Source: DATFKA01 sp035268885
GTDB taxonomy: Bacteria; Bacteroidota; Bacteroidia; Chitinophagales; Saprospiraceae
Length of the DNA stretch: 64,000 bases
Assembly: GCA_035268885.1 (NCBI GenBank)
Contig: DATFKA010000115.1
Coordinates: forward strand, 1 to 64,000
Reading direction: 5' to 3'
Both the position numbers and the translations under genes were made by a program. Below, one piece after another: positions 41,834 to 51,553 of this stretch; positions within the stretch are counted from its first letter, which is position 1; each line of letters opens with the position of its first letter. The notes below the pieces were generated by a model that saw only the letters and a program-made list of their open reading frames with translations, had not been told where the DNA came from and searched no databases.

Positions 41834-43639
41834 CTAATTGATGAAAGCGGCTTTTGTTTCCAGGGTAACGCGCTCCTCACTCATTAGTCTTTTGCGCAAG
41901 CTAATGGCCTTTATCAATTCGTACTCGTAGTAGTATTTGGTGGTCTGCATTTTCCCCATATAGAATTCGTATTCTTGTCCACTATCTAGATCTTCCAAGG
42001 CTTTATCCGCGACGATGGCCTGTTTTAACCATAGCCAGGCCATCACATGGAGTCCAAAATATTCCAGGTAAAGGGTAGCGTCGGCCAGAAATACTTCTGG
42101 TTTGTCTTTCATGGCCAGGTCTACCAGCTTCAGGGTGGTTTCGTGGAGTTGGGCGGTACTTTGTCCCAGCTTTTTGGCGAAAGCCTGGGTATTCTCCCTT
42201 TCCTCCGCTTCGTTGATGGTTTTCTTGATCTCCTGCATCAACAAAATAAGGGCTTTCCCCTTATTGAGCATGACCTTACGCCCCAGTAGATCGAGTCCGT
42301 GGATAGTAGTCGTACCCTCATAGATGGCATTTACCCGGATATCGCGGTAGTGTTGTTCGAGTGGGAAATCGTCGGTATAACCGGCACCTCCCAGTACCTG
42401 CATTCCCGTACTCACCGAATCGATACCCATCTCCGCCGGATAGGACTTGGCAATCGGCGTCAGGAGTTCAAGCAATAAATGCGCATTATCGGCTTCTTCG
42501 CCCTCGCTTCCAAGGTGGACATCGGCGTAATAGCTACATTGCATCAACAGGGCAAAACTGCCCTCGACTACTGCTTTTTGGAAAAGTAGCATGCGACGTA
42601 CATCAGCGTGCTCAATGATTAATACCTGTGGCTGATTCACATCTTTATTAGAAGGATGACGTCCCTGTGGACGCTCGTGGGCGTACTTCAGGGAAGCATA
42701 ATAAGCGGCGGAAGCCGTACCCGCAGAAACCAGACCGGTTCCAATGCGTGCTTCGTTCATCATCTGGAACATATATTTCAGTCCCTTGTGGGGCTCACCG
42801 ACCAGGTATCCACGACAATCCTCGCCCTCACCCAGCATAATGTGGGCCGCGACGTAGCCCTTTTGTCCCATTTTGCCGTAAATACCCGCCGTGGTGACGT
42901 CATTGGGTTCCAACTCGCTACCCTCCGTCGGGCGATGCTTGGGTACGACAAATAGAGATATCCCTTTGGTACCGGCTGGTGCTCCTTTAATCCGCGCCAG
43001 TGTGAGGTGAACGACGTTGTCTACGGCGTTGTGGTCACCACCAGAAATATAGATCTTTTGTCCTTTAATATGGTAGTAATCTTCCCCCTCGACCGGAGTG
43101 GCAGAAGTTGTGATGTCCGAAAGGGAGCTTCCCGCCTGGGGTTCCGTCAGGGCCATGGTGCCCTGCCAGTCCCCATTGTACATATTGGGAATATAGGTTT
43201 GGTTTAGGGCTTCGTTGCCAAAGGTGCGGATTAAATTGGCCGCGCCAGTAGTCAGGAAGGGGTGACAGGCAATATTGGCATTTGCTGCGTAGAAAATCCC
43301 CAGTCCGGCGTTAAGTAGGGTAAAAGGCATCTGCTGGCCCTGCCATTCATAGGTGTCATGGGCCGCAATCCAACCGCCTTCGGCAATCGCTTTGATCGCA
43401 GGGCGCATACACTCGTGCACATAGACCACGCCGTCTTTATAATAGGCCTTATCTTTATCCTGAGCGGTATAGTAGGGGAAGAGATACTGGTCACCAATTG
43501 ATTTGGCAGCATCCAGAGCCATATCAAAGGCTTCGGTATCATAATCCTGGTAATACTCGAATTGGTTTACGGAAGCACCGTTCAGCACTTCGTGAATAAG
43601 GAAACGCAGATTTCGCAGACTGATATAGTCATTTGTCAT
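41834..43639 (-). CDS. Acyl-CoA dehydrogenase (large, C-terminally extended type)
   Basis: A 601-residue flavoenzyme that oxidises acyl-CoA to enoyl-CoA in beta-oxidation. The core has MALTEPQAGSSLSDITTSAT (flavin-contact region), FFVVPKHR-like strand GISLFVVPKHRP, and MLGEGEDCRGYLVGEPHKGL. The C-terminal catalytic region has AGYTDDFPLEQHYRDIRVNA and IYEGTTTIHGLDLLGRK, with the tyrosine-Glu-Gly-Thr motif of the family. The extra C-terminal helical domain (about 470-601) is typical of the longer FadE-like Bacteroidota enzymes. It stands alone here. Confidence 0.93.
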   Translation of the reverse strand: MTNDYISLRNLRFLIHEVLNGASVNQFEYYQDYDTEAFDMALDAAKSIGDQYLFPYYTAQDKDKAYYKDGVVYVHECMRPAIKAIAEGGWIAAHDTYEWQGQQMPFTLLNAGLGIFYAANANIACHPFLTTGAANLIRTFGNEALNQTYIPNMYNGDWQGTMALTEPQAGSSLSDITTSATPVEGEDYYHIKGQKIYISGGDHNAVDNVVHLTLARIKGAPAGTKGISLFVVPKHRPTEGSELEPNDVTTAGIYGKMGQKGYVAAHIMLGEGEDCRGYLVGEPHKGLKYMFQMMNEARIGTGLVSAGTASAAYYASLKYAHERPQGRHPSNKDVNQPQVLIIEHADVRRMLLFQKAVVEGSFALLMQCSYYADVHLGSEGEEADNAHLLLELLTPIAKSYPAEMGIDSVSTGMQVLGGAGYTDDFPLEQHYRDIRVNAIYEGTTTIHGLDLLGRKVMLNKGKALILLMQEIKKTINEAEERENTQAFAKKLGQSTAQLHETTLKLVDLAMKDKPEVFLADATLYLEYFGLHVMAWLWLKQAIVADKALEDLDSGQEYEFYMGKMQTTKYYYEYELIKAISLRKRLMSEERVTLETKAAFIN

Positions 43640-43763
43640 AAGGAGTAAGTTTAAGTACCCCGAAAATTAATCAAATTTTGCGAATTTTCGCTAAAATTAT
43701 CTGCTTTGCTGTTTTTTTTACTTGTTAAACTAACAGTTTGGAGGATTTGCTTCGCAAAATACC

Positions 43764-44684
43764 TTACCCATTGAAGCTATATCCATTGAGGAAATCCTTG
43801 GTCTTCATTCTTTTGCGGCCTTGTAATTGCAGTTGGTGAACTCTTACAAATCCCGGTGAACAGGCTACCTTGATGTAGTTTTTGTCATCACTCTGAAAAG
43901 TGCCGGGCTTGAGTTGGTGGTAATCTTCCGTATACGTGCTTTTAAGGATTTTTAGTTGTTTGCCCTCCAGGCGGGTCCAGGCGGCGGGGTAGGGGCTCAT
44001 CCCACGGATAAAGTCGTGTACTTTTTGGGCGGGCTGCTGGAAGTTAATTTCACAGGTTTCCCTAAAAATCTTAGGGGCTTTGGAAGCCTGACTATCGTCT
44101 TGCTTTTGGGTAGTGACCGTACCGTCTTCGATGGTTTTCACCGTTTTGAGTACCGTTTTAGCACCTAAATCCATCATGCGGTCGTGGACATCACCAGCCG
44201 TATCGTCGGGGTAAATGGGCATTCGTTCCTGAAAGATTAAATCACCGGTGTCAATTTCGTGCTGCAGAAAAAAAGTAGAGACACCGGTCTCGGCATCGCC
44301 ATTAATCACGGCCCAGTTGATAGGTGCCGCCCCCCGGTATTTAGGGAGCAGTGAGCCGTGTAGATTAAAGGTACCCAGCTCCGGCATATCCCAGACACTA
44401 ACGGGAAGCATACGGAAGGCGACCACAATCTGTAAATTGGCATTCAGCCCTTTTAGCTCGGCCTGAAATTCTGGAGACTTGAGATTTTTAGGTTGCAGTA
44501 CGGGGATATCCTGCGCTACTGCATATTTCTTTACGGCCGATTCGATCAGTTGATTTTTTCCACGGCCGCCCATTTTATCCGTAGCGGTGATGACGCCCAC
44601 CACGTTATATCCATTTTCGACCAGTATTTTCAGGGAGGGTACCGCGAATTCCGGGGTACCCATGAAGACGATTCTTAAGTCCAT
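43764..44684 (-). CDS. fmt: Methionyl-tRNA formyltransferase
   Basis: A 306-residue enzyme that formylates initiator Met-tRNA. The catalytic domain (about 1-205) has FMGTPEFAVPSLKILVENGY, then LHGSLLPKYRGAAPINWAVI with the conserved Asn-His-Asp-type active site, and HEIDTGDL. The C-terminal OB-fold (about 206-306) binds tRNA. All motifs and the length are normal. It stands alone; def is not adjacent. Confidence 0.95.
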   Translation of the reverse strand: MDLRIVFMGTPEFAVPSLKILVENGYNVVGVITATDKMGGRGKNQLIESAVKKYAVAQDIPVLQPKNLKSPEFQAELKGLNANLQIVVAFRMLPVSVWDMPELGTFNLHGSLLPKYRGAAPINWAVINGDAETGVSTFFLQHEIDTGDLIFQERMPIYPDDTAGDVHDRMMDLGAKTVLKTVKTIEDGTVTTQKQDDSQASKAPKIFRETCEINFQQPAQKVHDFIRGMSPYPAAWTRLEGKQLKILKSTYTEDYHQLKPGTFQSDDKNYIKVACSPGFVRVHQLQLQGRKRMKTKDFLNGYSFNG

Positions 44685-44828
44685 AGATCGTTTGTCGTTT
44701 TTTGGGTTGATTGATTTGGAGGTTTATACCTTTGTCTGTCCAATTAAGACTTCGAAGCGCTTTAAACCTTTTAGGCTTTGCAAGTCTGATGCTCCAAATA
44801 TCCGGTAATTTATTTTAAACTCCCAACC

Positions 44829-47087
44829 TTAAAGATTTAACCAATAAGTTACCTTGGCCGTCAGCGCACGATTACGCACCCCGAACTGGCTAAAGGGAGC
44901 CGTCAGATAATTGTCGGTGTAGACGATGAATAAGTCCGAAACGGGAGCGTAGCGCCACTGTAGCCGGGTATTGATATTCATATTATCAAATTGACTGTTG
45001 TACTGAATAAAGGTATTGAGAAACAGGTTTTTGGTGAAGGTCAGGTCTAGCCGAGGTCCGATCAGGAAGATATCTACTGGCTCAAAGGGTTCCGCTAGAT
45101 TAACCCGGTTAAAATCAAAGTCGATAGATACCAGACCGTAGGGTTGAAAACGATAGGTCAGGCTACCATTGACACCCGCCCTTGTGCCATTAAAAAAGCT
45201 ACCGATGACGGGATTGATTTCAAAGAAAAAGGGTTGCCGGAGATCGGAAGCGTAGCCCATGCTAAAAGTGGCGTAAGTATATTCTGTACCCGCCGGCAGT
45301 ATGGCCGCGGGATCTTCCTGTACGCGCGTCGGATCAAAGTCATTAAGCAAGGTCAGGTTGGATAGCGTACTGTTGAAACTAGCCTGGGTATTATTACTGA
45401 ATTGCACCGTCCAGGCCATTTCCGCCTCTCTTTCGGCGACGCCCCAATCGGGTACGGCATCGGAAGCATTGGGATCTTTACCCACGTTGAAGATCATGCG
45501 CGTATCCAGGTTGACGCCAAATTGATTGACACTTTTCCCATTGGGATACCAGAACAGCTCCATCTCCGGACTGACCAGGGCGTAATCACGTCGGGGCACA
45601 AAGCCTACTTCGGCGTCAAAGCCCTGTCCGACAAAAAGGTGAGCCCATTCAAAGCGATAGCGGCGGCGTAGGTATTCCAGCTGTAGCCCCTGGGAGAATT
45701 TGTCATCCGTCTCCTGGGGCGAAAAGAGCTGGTGGTGAAAAAATTTACCCGACCAGCGGTTATTTTTGGAGGCCAGGCGATATTCCAGTCCGGCAATTCG
45801 GTTGTATGCGCTGTAGTCGCCGGTACTTTCTTCGGTATTGGTGGCCTGTTTGTTGACAAAGAGGAAAGAGACATTGGAGCGATCAAAGACTTTTTGCTGT
45901 AAAGCGGCTACCGTATAATTGAAGCCGGGCAAGCTATTCCCTTCCTGTTTACCCTCCTGCATATTGAGAAGGCCAATCCGCAGATCATCGTTTACCTTTC
46001 CACTTAAGCGGGCTCCAAACCGAATGGGGATGGGACTGCCGTTCTCATCCAGACCAATCCGTCGGGAAAAGAAGGGGTTCACCCGGCTGAGGCCAAAACT
46101 GGAAAAAAGATCGGCATTCTCGAGGAAAAACTGCCGCCGTTCGGGGAATAAGACCGCAAAACGCGTCAGGTTGGTCACCTGTTGGTCCACTTCTACCTGC
46201 GAGAAGTCGGGATTCAGGGTGAGATCGAGGTTCAGCCCCGAAGAAATGGCTACTTTAGCATCTCCACCCACCGCAAAGCCCGTTTCACCCGGACTCGCTT
46301 CTGGTTGTTCAAAATCACGGTAATAATCCGTTGCCAGGTAGGGGATGACCGAAATATTGGTACCGGTCTTTTGCAGTGGCTTTTCCCACTCCATCCGCCC
46401 GACGTAAGCCAGATTGATGGGGAATAAGTTCTGCGGAATCCGGGCATAACTGCTGATCTCATTCAGCTGCGAATCGTTGCGGTAACAATTAAAGTACCAG
46501 TCTTCTGAACCGGAATTAAAGCGCAGCGCTTTAAAGGGGATTTTCATCTCGGCCGACCAGTGGTCGTCAAAAGTGGCGGCCTCACCGTACCACTTGTTAT
46601 CCCAGGCCATAGAGAAACTATCTCCACTTTGGCCACCGTTAAAAAGCAAGGCTTCCCGCCTCACACCGTAAGGGTTAATTCCAAAAAGGAAAGCATTCGT
46701 TTTGTCTTTGTAAGTATCGAAGAAGATGCTGAAGTTATCGCTTCCGCGAAAACTATAATCGCGCCGCAGAGAGGGTACGACAAAGTCTCCACCGGTAGAG
46801 TAGCAGCGCACACCAATGTAGAGGAAGTCGTCGTCGTAGGCCATCATCAACTCGGTACGACTAGTCGAATGTACCGAGTCGGTGGGGAAGAACTGCCAGA
46901 AGTTGGTGGAGTCGTACGCTGATTTCCAGATGGCTTCGTCGAGATACCCATCCAGGTCAATGGGTTCGCTGAGTTGTTTGACCTTCACGTCCAGCGACTC
47001 GTTGAATTGTATGTAGGCATCATTGGCATCTTGTGCAAAAAGACATGAGCTGATGAATAGCAGCAGGCCGGTCCATAGATTTTTCAT
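44829..47087 (-). CDS. DUF5916 family outer-membrane-associated protein with family 9 carbohydrate-binding-like domain
   Basis: A 752-residue protein with a signal peptide (cut near FAQ, residue 19). Residues about 40-215 resemble a CBM9/DOMON-like beta sandwich (IDLDGYLDEAIWKSAYDSTN, DDDFLYIGVRCYS). The remainder is DUF5916, a beta-rich region with FPERRQFFLENADLFSSFGL and FFSRRIGL, ending in strands like an outer-membrane barrel. It is common in Bacteroidota with no established function; binding of a glycan or other ligand is inferred from the first domain. A -7 box, minus-strand TATCTTTG (47120-47113), precedes it. Confidence 0.85.
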   Translation of the reverse strand: MKNLWTGLLLFISSCLFAQDANDAYIQFNESLDVKVKQLSEPIDLDGYLDEAIWKSAYDSTNFWQFFPTDSVHSTSRTELMMAYDDDFLYIGVRCYSTGGDFVVPSLRRDYSFRGSDNFSIFFDTYKDKTNAFLFGINPYGVRREALLFNGGQSGDSFSMAWDNKWYGEAATFDDHWSAEMKIPFKALRFNSGSEDWYFNCYRNDSQLNEISSYARIPQNLFPINLAYVGRMEWEKPLQKTGTNISVIPYLATDYYRDFEQPEASPGETGFAVGGDAKVAISSGLNLDLTLNPDFSQVEVDQQVTNLTRFAVLFPERRQFFLENADLFSSFGLSRVNPFFSRRIGLDENGSPIPIRFGARLSGKVNDDLRIGLLNMQEGKQEGNSLPGFNYTVAALQQKVFDRSNVSFLFVNKQATNTEESTGDYSAYNRIAGLEYRLASKNNRWSGKFFHHQLFSPQETDDKFSQGLQLEYLRRRYRFEWAHLFVGQGFDAEVGFVPRRDYALVSPEMELFWYPNGKSVNQFGVNLDTRMIFNVGKDPNASDAVPDWGVAEREAEMAWTVQFSNNTQASFNSTLSNLTLLNDFDPTRVQEDPAAILPAGTEYTYATFSMGYASDLRQPFFFEINPVIGSFFNGTRAGVNGSLTYRFQPYGLVSIDFDFNRVNLAEPFEPVDIFLIGPRLDLTFTKNLFLNTFIQYNSQFDNMNINTRLQWRYAPVSDLFIVYTDNYLTAPFSQFGVRNRALTAKVTYWLNL

Positions 47088-47112
47088 GTGTGTGGGAGCT
47101 ATTTTAAGGGGG

Positions 47113-47120
47113 CAAAGATA
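47113..47120 (-). promoter_or_regulatory. -7 promoter box for the DUF5916 gene
   Basis: Minus-strand TATCTTTG matches TAnnTTTG, 26 bases upstream of the start codon. Confidence 0.45.
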
Positions 47121-47210
47121 ATACTTAGAAGCTTACTATTAGACAGGAGTCGTTGAATAGTCTCAGATTATTGCCTGACGGCTTGTTTTTGGGGAAACGA
47201 CAGGAGATCT

Positions 47211-48407
47211 TCAATCTTTCTCCTTCACCTCATTTAAATATTTTGCCAGTACGTAGCCCATACTGAAGCAGGCCTGCAAAAGGTAACCTCCCGTAGGTGC
47301 AAACCAATCTAGCATCTCACCAATCACAAAAGAATGGGGTATTCGCTTCAACTCAAAATGCTCGTCTATCTCATCGAGTGCAATGCCCCCCAGACTGGAA
47401 ATGGCTTTATCCAGGTCGTCCGGCGCATAGACAACAACGGGAATGGCTTTGATAGTTGCTGCCAGCCGTTCGGGATCTAAAAAGCTGGCTTTATCGGAGA
47501 ATTGCTTTAATAGTCCAATTGACGCTCGGTCGAGATTCAGATCTTTCTTTAATACATCCGTCACTTTTGATCGCCGGGAGCGCTGGTGTTTATCCCTGAT
47601 TTGATCCACGCTCAGGGTGGGTTTGAGGTCTAAATGGATCACCACCCGGTCTTCCTTGAGCAATGCTTTCTGAATTTTTTGACTCAGGGCATAAATAGCA
47701 TTACCCTCCAGACCAAATTTGGAAATAACCAGTTCTCCTTTAGCAGAATGCCCTTGAAAAGTCAGCGCAATATTTTTTAGTGGTTTTCCTTCGTGGGTGA
47801 CGATAAAGTCCTGCTGCCAATCTACTGCAAAAGCACAGTTGGCCGCTCTAAATGGCTGCACCTTTATTCCGCGCGCGGTGAAGGCTTGGCGCCAGTTCCC
47901 GTCGGAGCCGGTCACTTTCCAACTGGCACCGCCAAGGGCAAAAACGGTAAGGTCGGGCTGAAGGTCTTCCCGGTGCTCAAAGCAAAGCTGGCCTGCCGTA
48001 TTCCAACCGGTCCACCTGGTATCCAGCCGTACTTCAATGTCCTTGGTGGACAGGTATTCCAGCATCTTATTGAGCACCTGAATGGGCTTCAATTCCAGAT
48101 CCGGAAATACCCGATTGCTCGACCCGACAAAGGTTCGGACCCCCCGCTGATGAAACCAGTTCCTCAAATCGGCATTGGTAAAGGAACGAATAATCGGGTC
48201 TATGAAATCAGCGGGAGCATACTGACGGATCAGCTCCGCTACCGAAGACTGGTAGGTCAGGTTCAGACCACCTTCGCCAGCTACCAGGAATTTTCTGCCC
48301 AAGGCTTTGTTTCGCTCTACTAAGGTCACCCGATACTTTTGGGTATCCAGCTCTGCGGCCAGCATAAGTGCAGCGGGTCCTCCTCCGATGATGGCGATGT
48401 GTTTCAT
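47211..48407 (-). CDS. HI0933/YhiN-family flavoprotein
   Basis: A 398-residue FAD-binding protein with an N-terminal dinucleotide fold (IAIIGGGPAALMLAAELD, about 4-21), GRKFLVAGEGGLNLTYQSS (HI0933 signature), and a C-terminal FAD contact with FAPTGGYLLQACFSMGYVLA. The family is annotated as NAD(P)/FAD-dependent oxidoreductase; its substrate is not known. It overlaps the preceding unknown gene by four bases (ATGA), so the two are probably translated together. Confidence 0.88.
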   Translation of the reverse strand: MKHIAIIGGGPAALMLAAELDTQKYRVTLVERNKALGRKFLVAGEGGLNLTYQSSVAELIRQYAPADFIDPIIRSFTNADLRNWFHQRGVRTFVGSSNRVFPDLELKPIQVLNKMLEYLSTKDIEVRLDTRWTGWNTAGQLCFEHREDLQPDLTVFALGGASWKVTGSDGNWRQAFTARGIKVQPFRAANCAFAVDWQQDFIVTHEGKPLKNIALTFQGHSAKGELVISKFGLEGNAIYALSQKIQKALLKEDRVVIHLDLKPTLSVDQIRDKHQRSRRSKVTDVLKKDLNLDRASIGLLKQFSDKASFLDPERLAATIKAIPVVVYAPDDLDKAISSLGGIALDEIDEHFELKRIPHSFVIGEMLDWFAPTGGYLLQACFSMGYVLAKYLNEVKEKD

Positions 48408-49471
48408 ATCTCAAAACTACTCTGCTTAAAGTCTTTCTTGATCAGTAGACGCAGGTTGGTTAGTACGATTTCACCCATGGTCTGGCAGCTGTGGAAGCGG
48501 TCACTGCGGTGGTGATTGGCCAGGTCGGCCCGTAGTTGTTTTACCTTTTTGGGTTTGGATATCTGCTCTTTTTCAAAAATGCGGAAGAGGGTCAGCACCT
48601 GGGCGCGTTGGGCTTTGACGCGGGCGGCGATTAAACTGCGTTCCTCCAGCTGATACTGGTAGACGGTCTCGGCCGACATGTGTTGGATACCCAAAAAAAT
48701 GATGGGGTTGTTCTCCTTGAAATACTGGGGTAGATAGAAACTCTTCCAACCCTCGTACGACTGCTGATCGAAGTCGATGGCACGAATGCGGTACTGATTG
48801 CCTTCGATATCCGGAGTGACCTTGACCACGTAGTTGTAAGATCGCATATCACCGAGCAGGCGCACAAAACAGCGCTCATTAAACTTTACAAACTCCTTGG
48901 CGATCCGGATCTTATTAAAATTAGAAGTGTCCAGATGATGCTCCATAAAATCATCGCCGGGCAGTCCGGCGATGTGTTCCTCGATCAGGGTGTTCTTGTC
49001 GATCAGATACATCACGGTATTGGGCGAAAGCAAACTCTCTAACTCCAGACCGTAAACCCGGCTGGCGTCGGTCTTTTTTACGTAAAAGTGATCGTAGTTG
49101 TCATTAAAGCTGTTGATAATCCGCACGCGGAAGGGCTTAGAGTTGCCAAAGGTACAGTAGTCGACCCGATCAACTGAAAGGTGCTCCAGTACGCTATCAT
49201 CTCCGTCCGTTTTCAGGATGGCGTAAATTTTAGTCAGTGCTTTATGGATCTCGTTTCGGTCGTGCTCGTCGTAGTAGACCGTCTCCCAGAGGGTGTCGTT
49301 CCCCTCGAGGTTGAGTAGGGGCAAAGACATCGTGTAGCGCTCGAGGTCTTCGTATTGTACCGGTAGGGGCTTGGCCCGGTTGTACTTCAACAGGTACTGC
49401 TGCAGCTGAGGACTGACGGGAAAAAGTGGTTTCTTTTTGGAGGGTTTATTGCCCTTGATTTTGTAATCCAT
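48404..49471 (-). CDS. Uncharacterised protein with protein-kinase-like motifs
   Basis: A 355-residue protein I do not recognise by name. It has a suggestive kinase-like order: a lysine pair in HFYVKKTD (131-132), a hinge-like YLIDKNTLIEEHIAGLPGDD, a catalytic-loop-like LLGDMRSYNYVV with Asp208 and Asn213 (spaced as in HxDxxxxN), and AIDFDQQ (Asp233) in place of DFG. The C-terminal part (about 275-355) is basic and helical. It is coupled to the flavoprotein gene by an ATGA overlap. A kinase or aminoglycoside-kinase fold is an inference; it may equally be a pseudo-enzyme. Confidence 0.6.
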   Translation of the reverse strand: MDYKIKGNKPSKKKPLFPVSPQLQQYLLKYNRAKPLPVQYEDLERYTMSLPLLNLEGNDTLWETVYYDEHDRNEIHKALTKIYAILKTDGDDSVLEHLSVDRVDYCTFGNSKPFRVRIINSFNDNYDHFYVKKTDASRVYGLELESLLSPNTVMYLIDKNTLIEEHIAGLPGDDFMEHHLDTSNFNKIRIAKEFVKFNERCFVRLLGDMRSYNYVVKVTPDIEGNQYRIRAIDFDQQSYEGWKSFYLPQYFKENNPIIFLGIQHMSAETVYQYQLEERSLIAARVKAQRAQVLTLFRIFEKEQISKPKKVKQLRADLANHHRSDRFHSCQTMGEIVLTNLRLLIKKDFKQSSFEI

Positions 49472-49564
49472 TTAGGGAAGATACAAGATTTCTATAAATT
49501 ATTTTCTGGCCTTTGATGTAGGAAAATAAAGTAATCCGGCTAAAAAAGAGCTTATCTATAGAAA

Positions 49565-49624
49565 GAAGTTGCTTAAATACTCCTCCTATCTATGGCTTAA
49601 AAGCAGGAATACTCAAACAACTTC
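49565..49624. repeat. GAAGTTG-type inverted-repeat element, copy B5 (short)
   Basis: 60 bp with ends GAAGTTGCTTAAATACTCC and the reverse complement of GAAGTTGTTTGAGTATTCC (15 of 19 match), separated by about 22 bases. As RNA or single-strand DNA it would fold into one hairpin. It lies in the gap between acs and the kinase-like gene. Confidence 0.65.
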
Positions 49625-49636
49625 ATTGACAAAGCA

Positions 49637-51538
49637 CTAGGAATTCACTTTTCCTTTAATTTCTTCCACGACATCGGGATTGAGTAGGGTAGAGGTATCC
49701 CCCAAATTGCTGGTATCTCCCGAAGCAATTTTTCGCAAGATGCGACGCATGATCTTTCCGGATCTCGTTTTGGGAAGTCCACTCACCAGTTGGATTTTGT
49801 CTGGTTTGGCAATGGGCCCAATCTCTTTGGTCACCACCTTGAGTACTTCCTTTTTGAAGGCCTCTTCGTCATTGACCATGCCGCCCACTATGATGTAAGC
49901 GTAGATGCCTTGCCCCTTGATGTCGTGGGGATAACCAACGACGGCCGACTCAATGACATCGGGATGCTCGTTGATGGCGTTTTCTACTTCGGCGGTACCC
50001 ATCCGGTGACCAGAGACATTAATCACATCATCTACGCGGCCAATGATCCGGTACATGCCGTCGGCATCCCGGCGTGCTCCGTCACCGGTGAAGTATTTAT
50101 CTTCGAAAGCAGAGAAATAAGTCTGACGACAGCGCTCGTGATCACCATAAGTGGTGCGTAGCATCGAAGGCCAGGGGAATTTTACGCAAAGTAAACCTTC
50201 TACATCGTTGCCTTCGATCTCTTCGCCTTCGGCGGTCATTAGGCAGGGTTGGATACCCGGTAGGGGGTAACCCGCGTGGGCTGGCTTCATCGGGCTATGA
50301 TCACCCAGGCCAGAAATCATAATGCCCCCGGTCTCGGTTTGCCACCAGGTATCTACAATCGGCGAATTTTCTTTACCGACTACCTTGTGGTACCATTCCC
50401 AGGCTTCTTCGTTAATGGGCTCGCCCACGCTGCCCAGGACGGTGATGGAAGACAGATCGTATTTAGTAACGTATTCGTCACCGTGGGCCATCAGTGCGCG
50501 GATGGCGGTGGGAGCGGTATAAAACTGATTAACTTTATGTTTTTCGCATACCTCCCAGAAACGCCCGGCATCCGGATAGGTGGGTACGCCTTCGAACATC
50601 ATAGTGGTGGCTCCGGCTAGCAGCGGTCCGTATACGATGTAACTGTGGCCGGTAATCCAGCCGATATCGGCGGTACACCAGTAGATATCTCCAGGTTTGT
50701 ATTGGAAGACATTCCGGAAAGAGAAATGGGTGTACACCATATAACCACCACAGGTATGTACTACGCCTTTGGGTTTACCCGTAGAGCCGGAAGTGTACAA
50801 GATGAAAAGCATATCTTCGGCATCCATGGGTTCGGGCTTGCATTCGGTCGACTGCCCGTCTACCTCATCGTGCCACCATTTGTCGCGGCCAGCCTCCATG
50901 GGGATTTTGTCACCGGTATTTTGGTGGACTAAAACGGTTTCGATACTGGGACAACCCAGGGCCATGGCATCGTCCACCACTTTTTTGACGGGGATGTGCT
51001 TGGCCCCCCGATTATTAAAATCAGAGCAGATGACCATCTTACAGGTAGCATCATTGATTCGGTCGGCGAGGGCTTGCGCCGAAAAACCGGCAAAGACGAC
51101 GGAGTGAATAGCCCCGATGCGGGCACAAGCCAGTACCGCAATAGCCAGTTCGGGAACCATGGGCATGTAGAAGCATACCCGGTCTCCTTTTTTGATGCCA
51201 TTCGCCTTCAGGGCATTGGCTGCTTTACATACTTCAGCGTGTAATTGCTGATAGGTAAGTTTTACTGGATCCGCTTTAGCGTCGTTGGGCTCCCAAAGAA
51301 TGGCCACCTGATCGCCCCTGGTATCGAGGTGTCGATCGAGGCAGTTTTCGGTGATATTCAATTTTCCACCGACAAACCACTTTACATCGGGATCTTTAAA
51401 GTTCCACTCGAGGACTTTATCCCATTTTTTTTGCCAGGTAAACTGCTCCGCCTCGGCGGCCCAGAAAGCCTCAGGGTCTTCCACACTTTTTTTATAAGCC
51501 GACTGATAATCTTTAAACGAATCAATAAGTTGCGTCAT
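49637..51538 (-). CDS. acs: Acetyl-CoA synthetase
   Basis: A 633-residue AMP-forming ligase that makes acetyl-CoA from acetate. Motifs: YTSGSTGKPKGVVHTCGGYM (P-loop-like AMP motif), DTWWQTETGG, the hinge GRVDDVINVSGHRMGTAEVE, and the C-terminal SGLPKTRSGKIMRRILRK, whose lysine is the usual site of regulatory acetylation. Length and all core motifs are normal. It lies about 400 bases downstream of actP on the same strand, so the two may serve the same acetate pathway. A repeat with a -7 box reading into acs lies at 51554..51692. Confidence 0.96.
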   Translation of the reverse strand: MTQLIDSFKDYQSAYKKSVEDPEAFWAAEAEQFTWQKKWDKVLEWNFKDPDVKWFVGGKLNITENCLDRHLDTRGDQVAILWEPNDAKADPVKLTYQQLHAEVCKAANALKANGIKKGDRVCFYMPMVPELAIAVLACARIGAIHSVVFAGFSAQALADRINDATCKMVICSDFNNRGAKHIPVKKVVDDAMALGCPSIETVLVHQNTGDKIPMEAGRDKWWHDEVDGQSTECKPEPMDAEDMLFILYTSGSTGKPKGVVHTCGGYMVYTHFSFRNVFQYKPGDIYWCTADIGWITGHSYIVYGPLLAGATTMMFEGVPTYPDAGRFWEVCEKHKVNQFYTAPTAIRALMAHGDEYVTKYDLSSITVLGSVGEPINEEAWEWYHKVVGKENSPIVDTWWQTETGGIMISGLGDHSPMKPAHAGYPLPGIQPCLMTAEGEEIEGNDVEGLLCVKFPWPSMLRTTYGDHERCRQTYFSAFEDKYFTGDGARRDADGMYRIIGRVDDVINVSGHRMGTAEVENAINEHPDVIESAVVGYPHDIKGQGIYAYIIVGGMVNDEEAFKKEVLKVVTKEIGPIAKPDKIQLVSGLPKTRSGKIMRRILRKIASGDTSNLGDTSTLLNPDVVEEIKGKVNS

Positions 51539-51553
51539 GATTTATTAGTTTGT

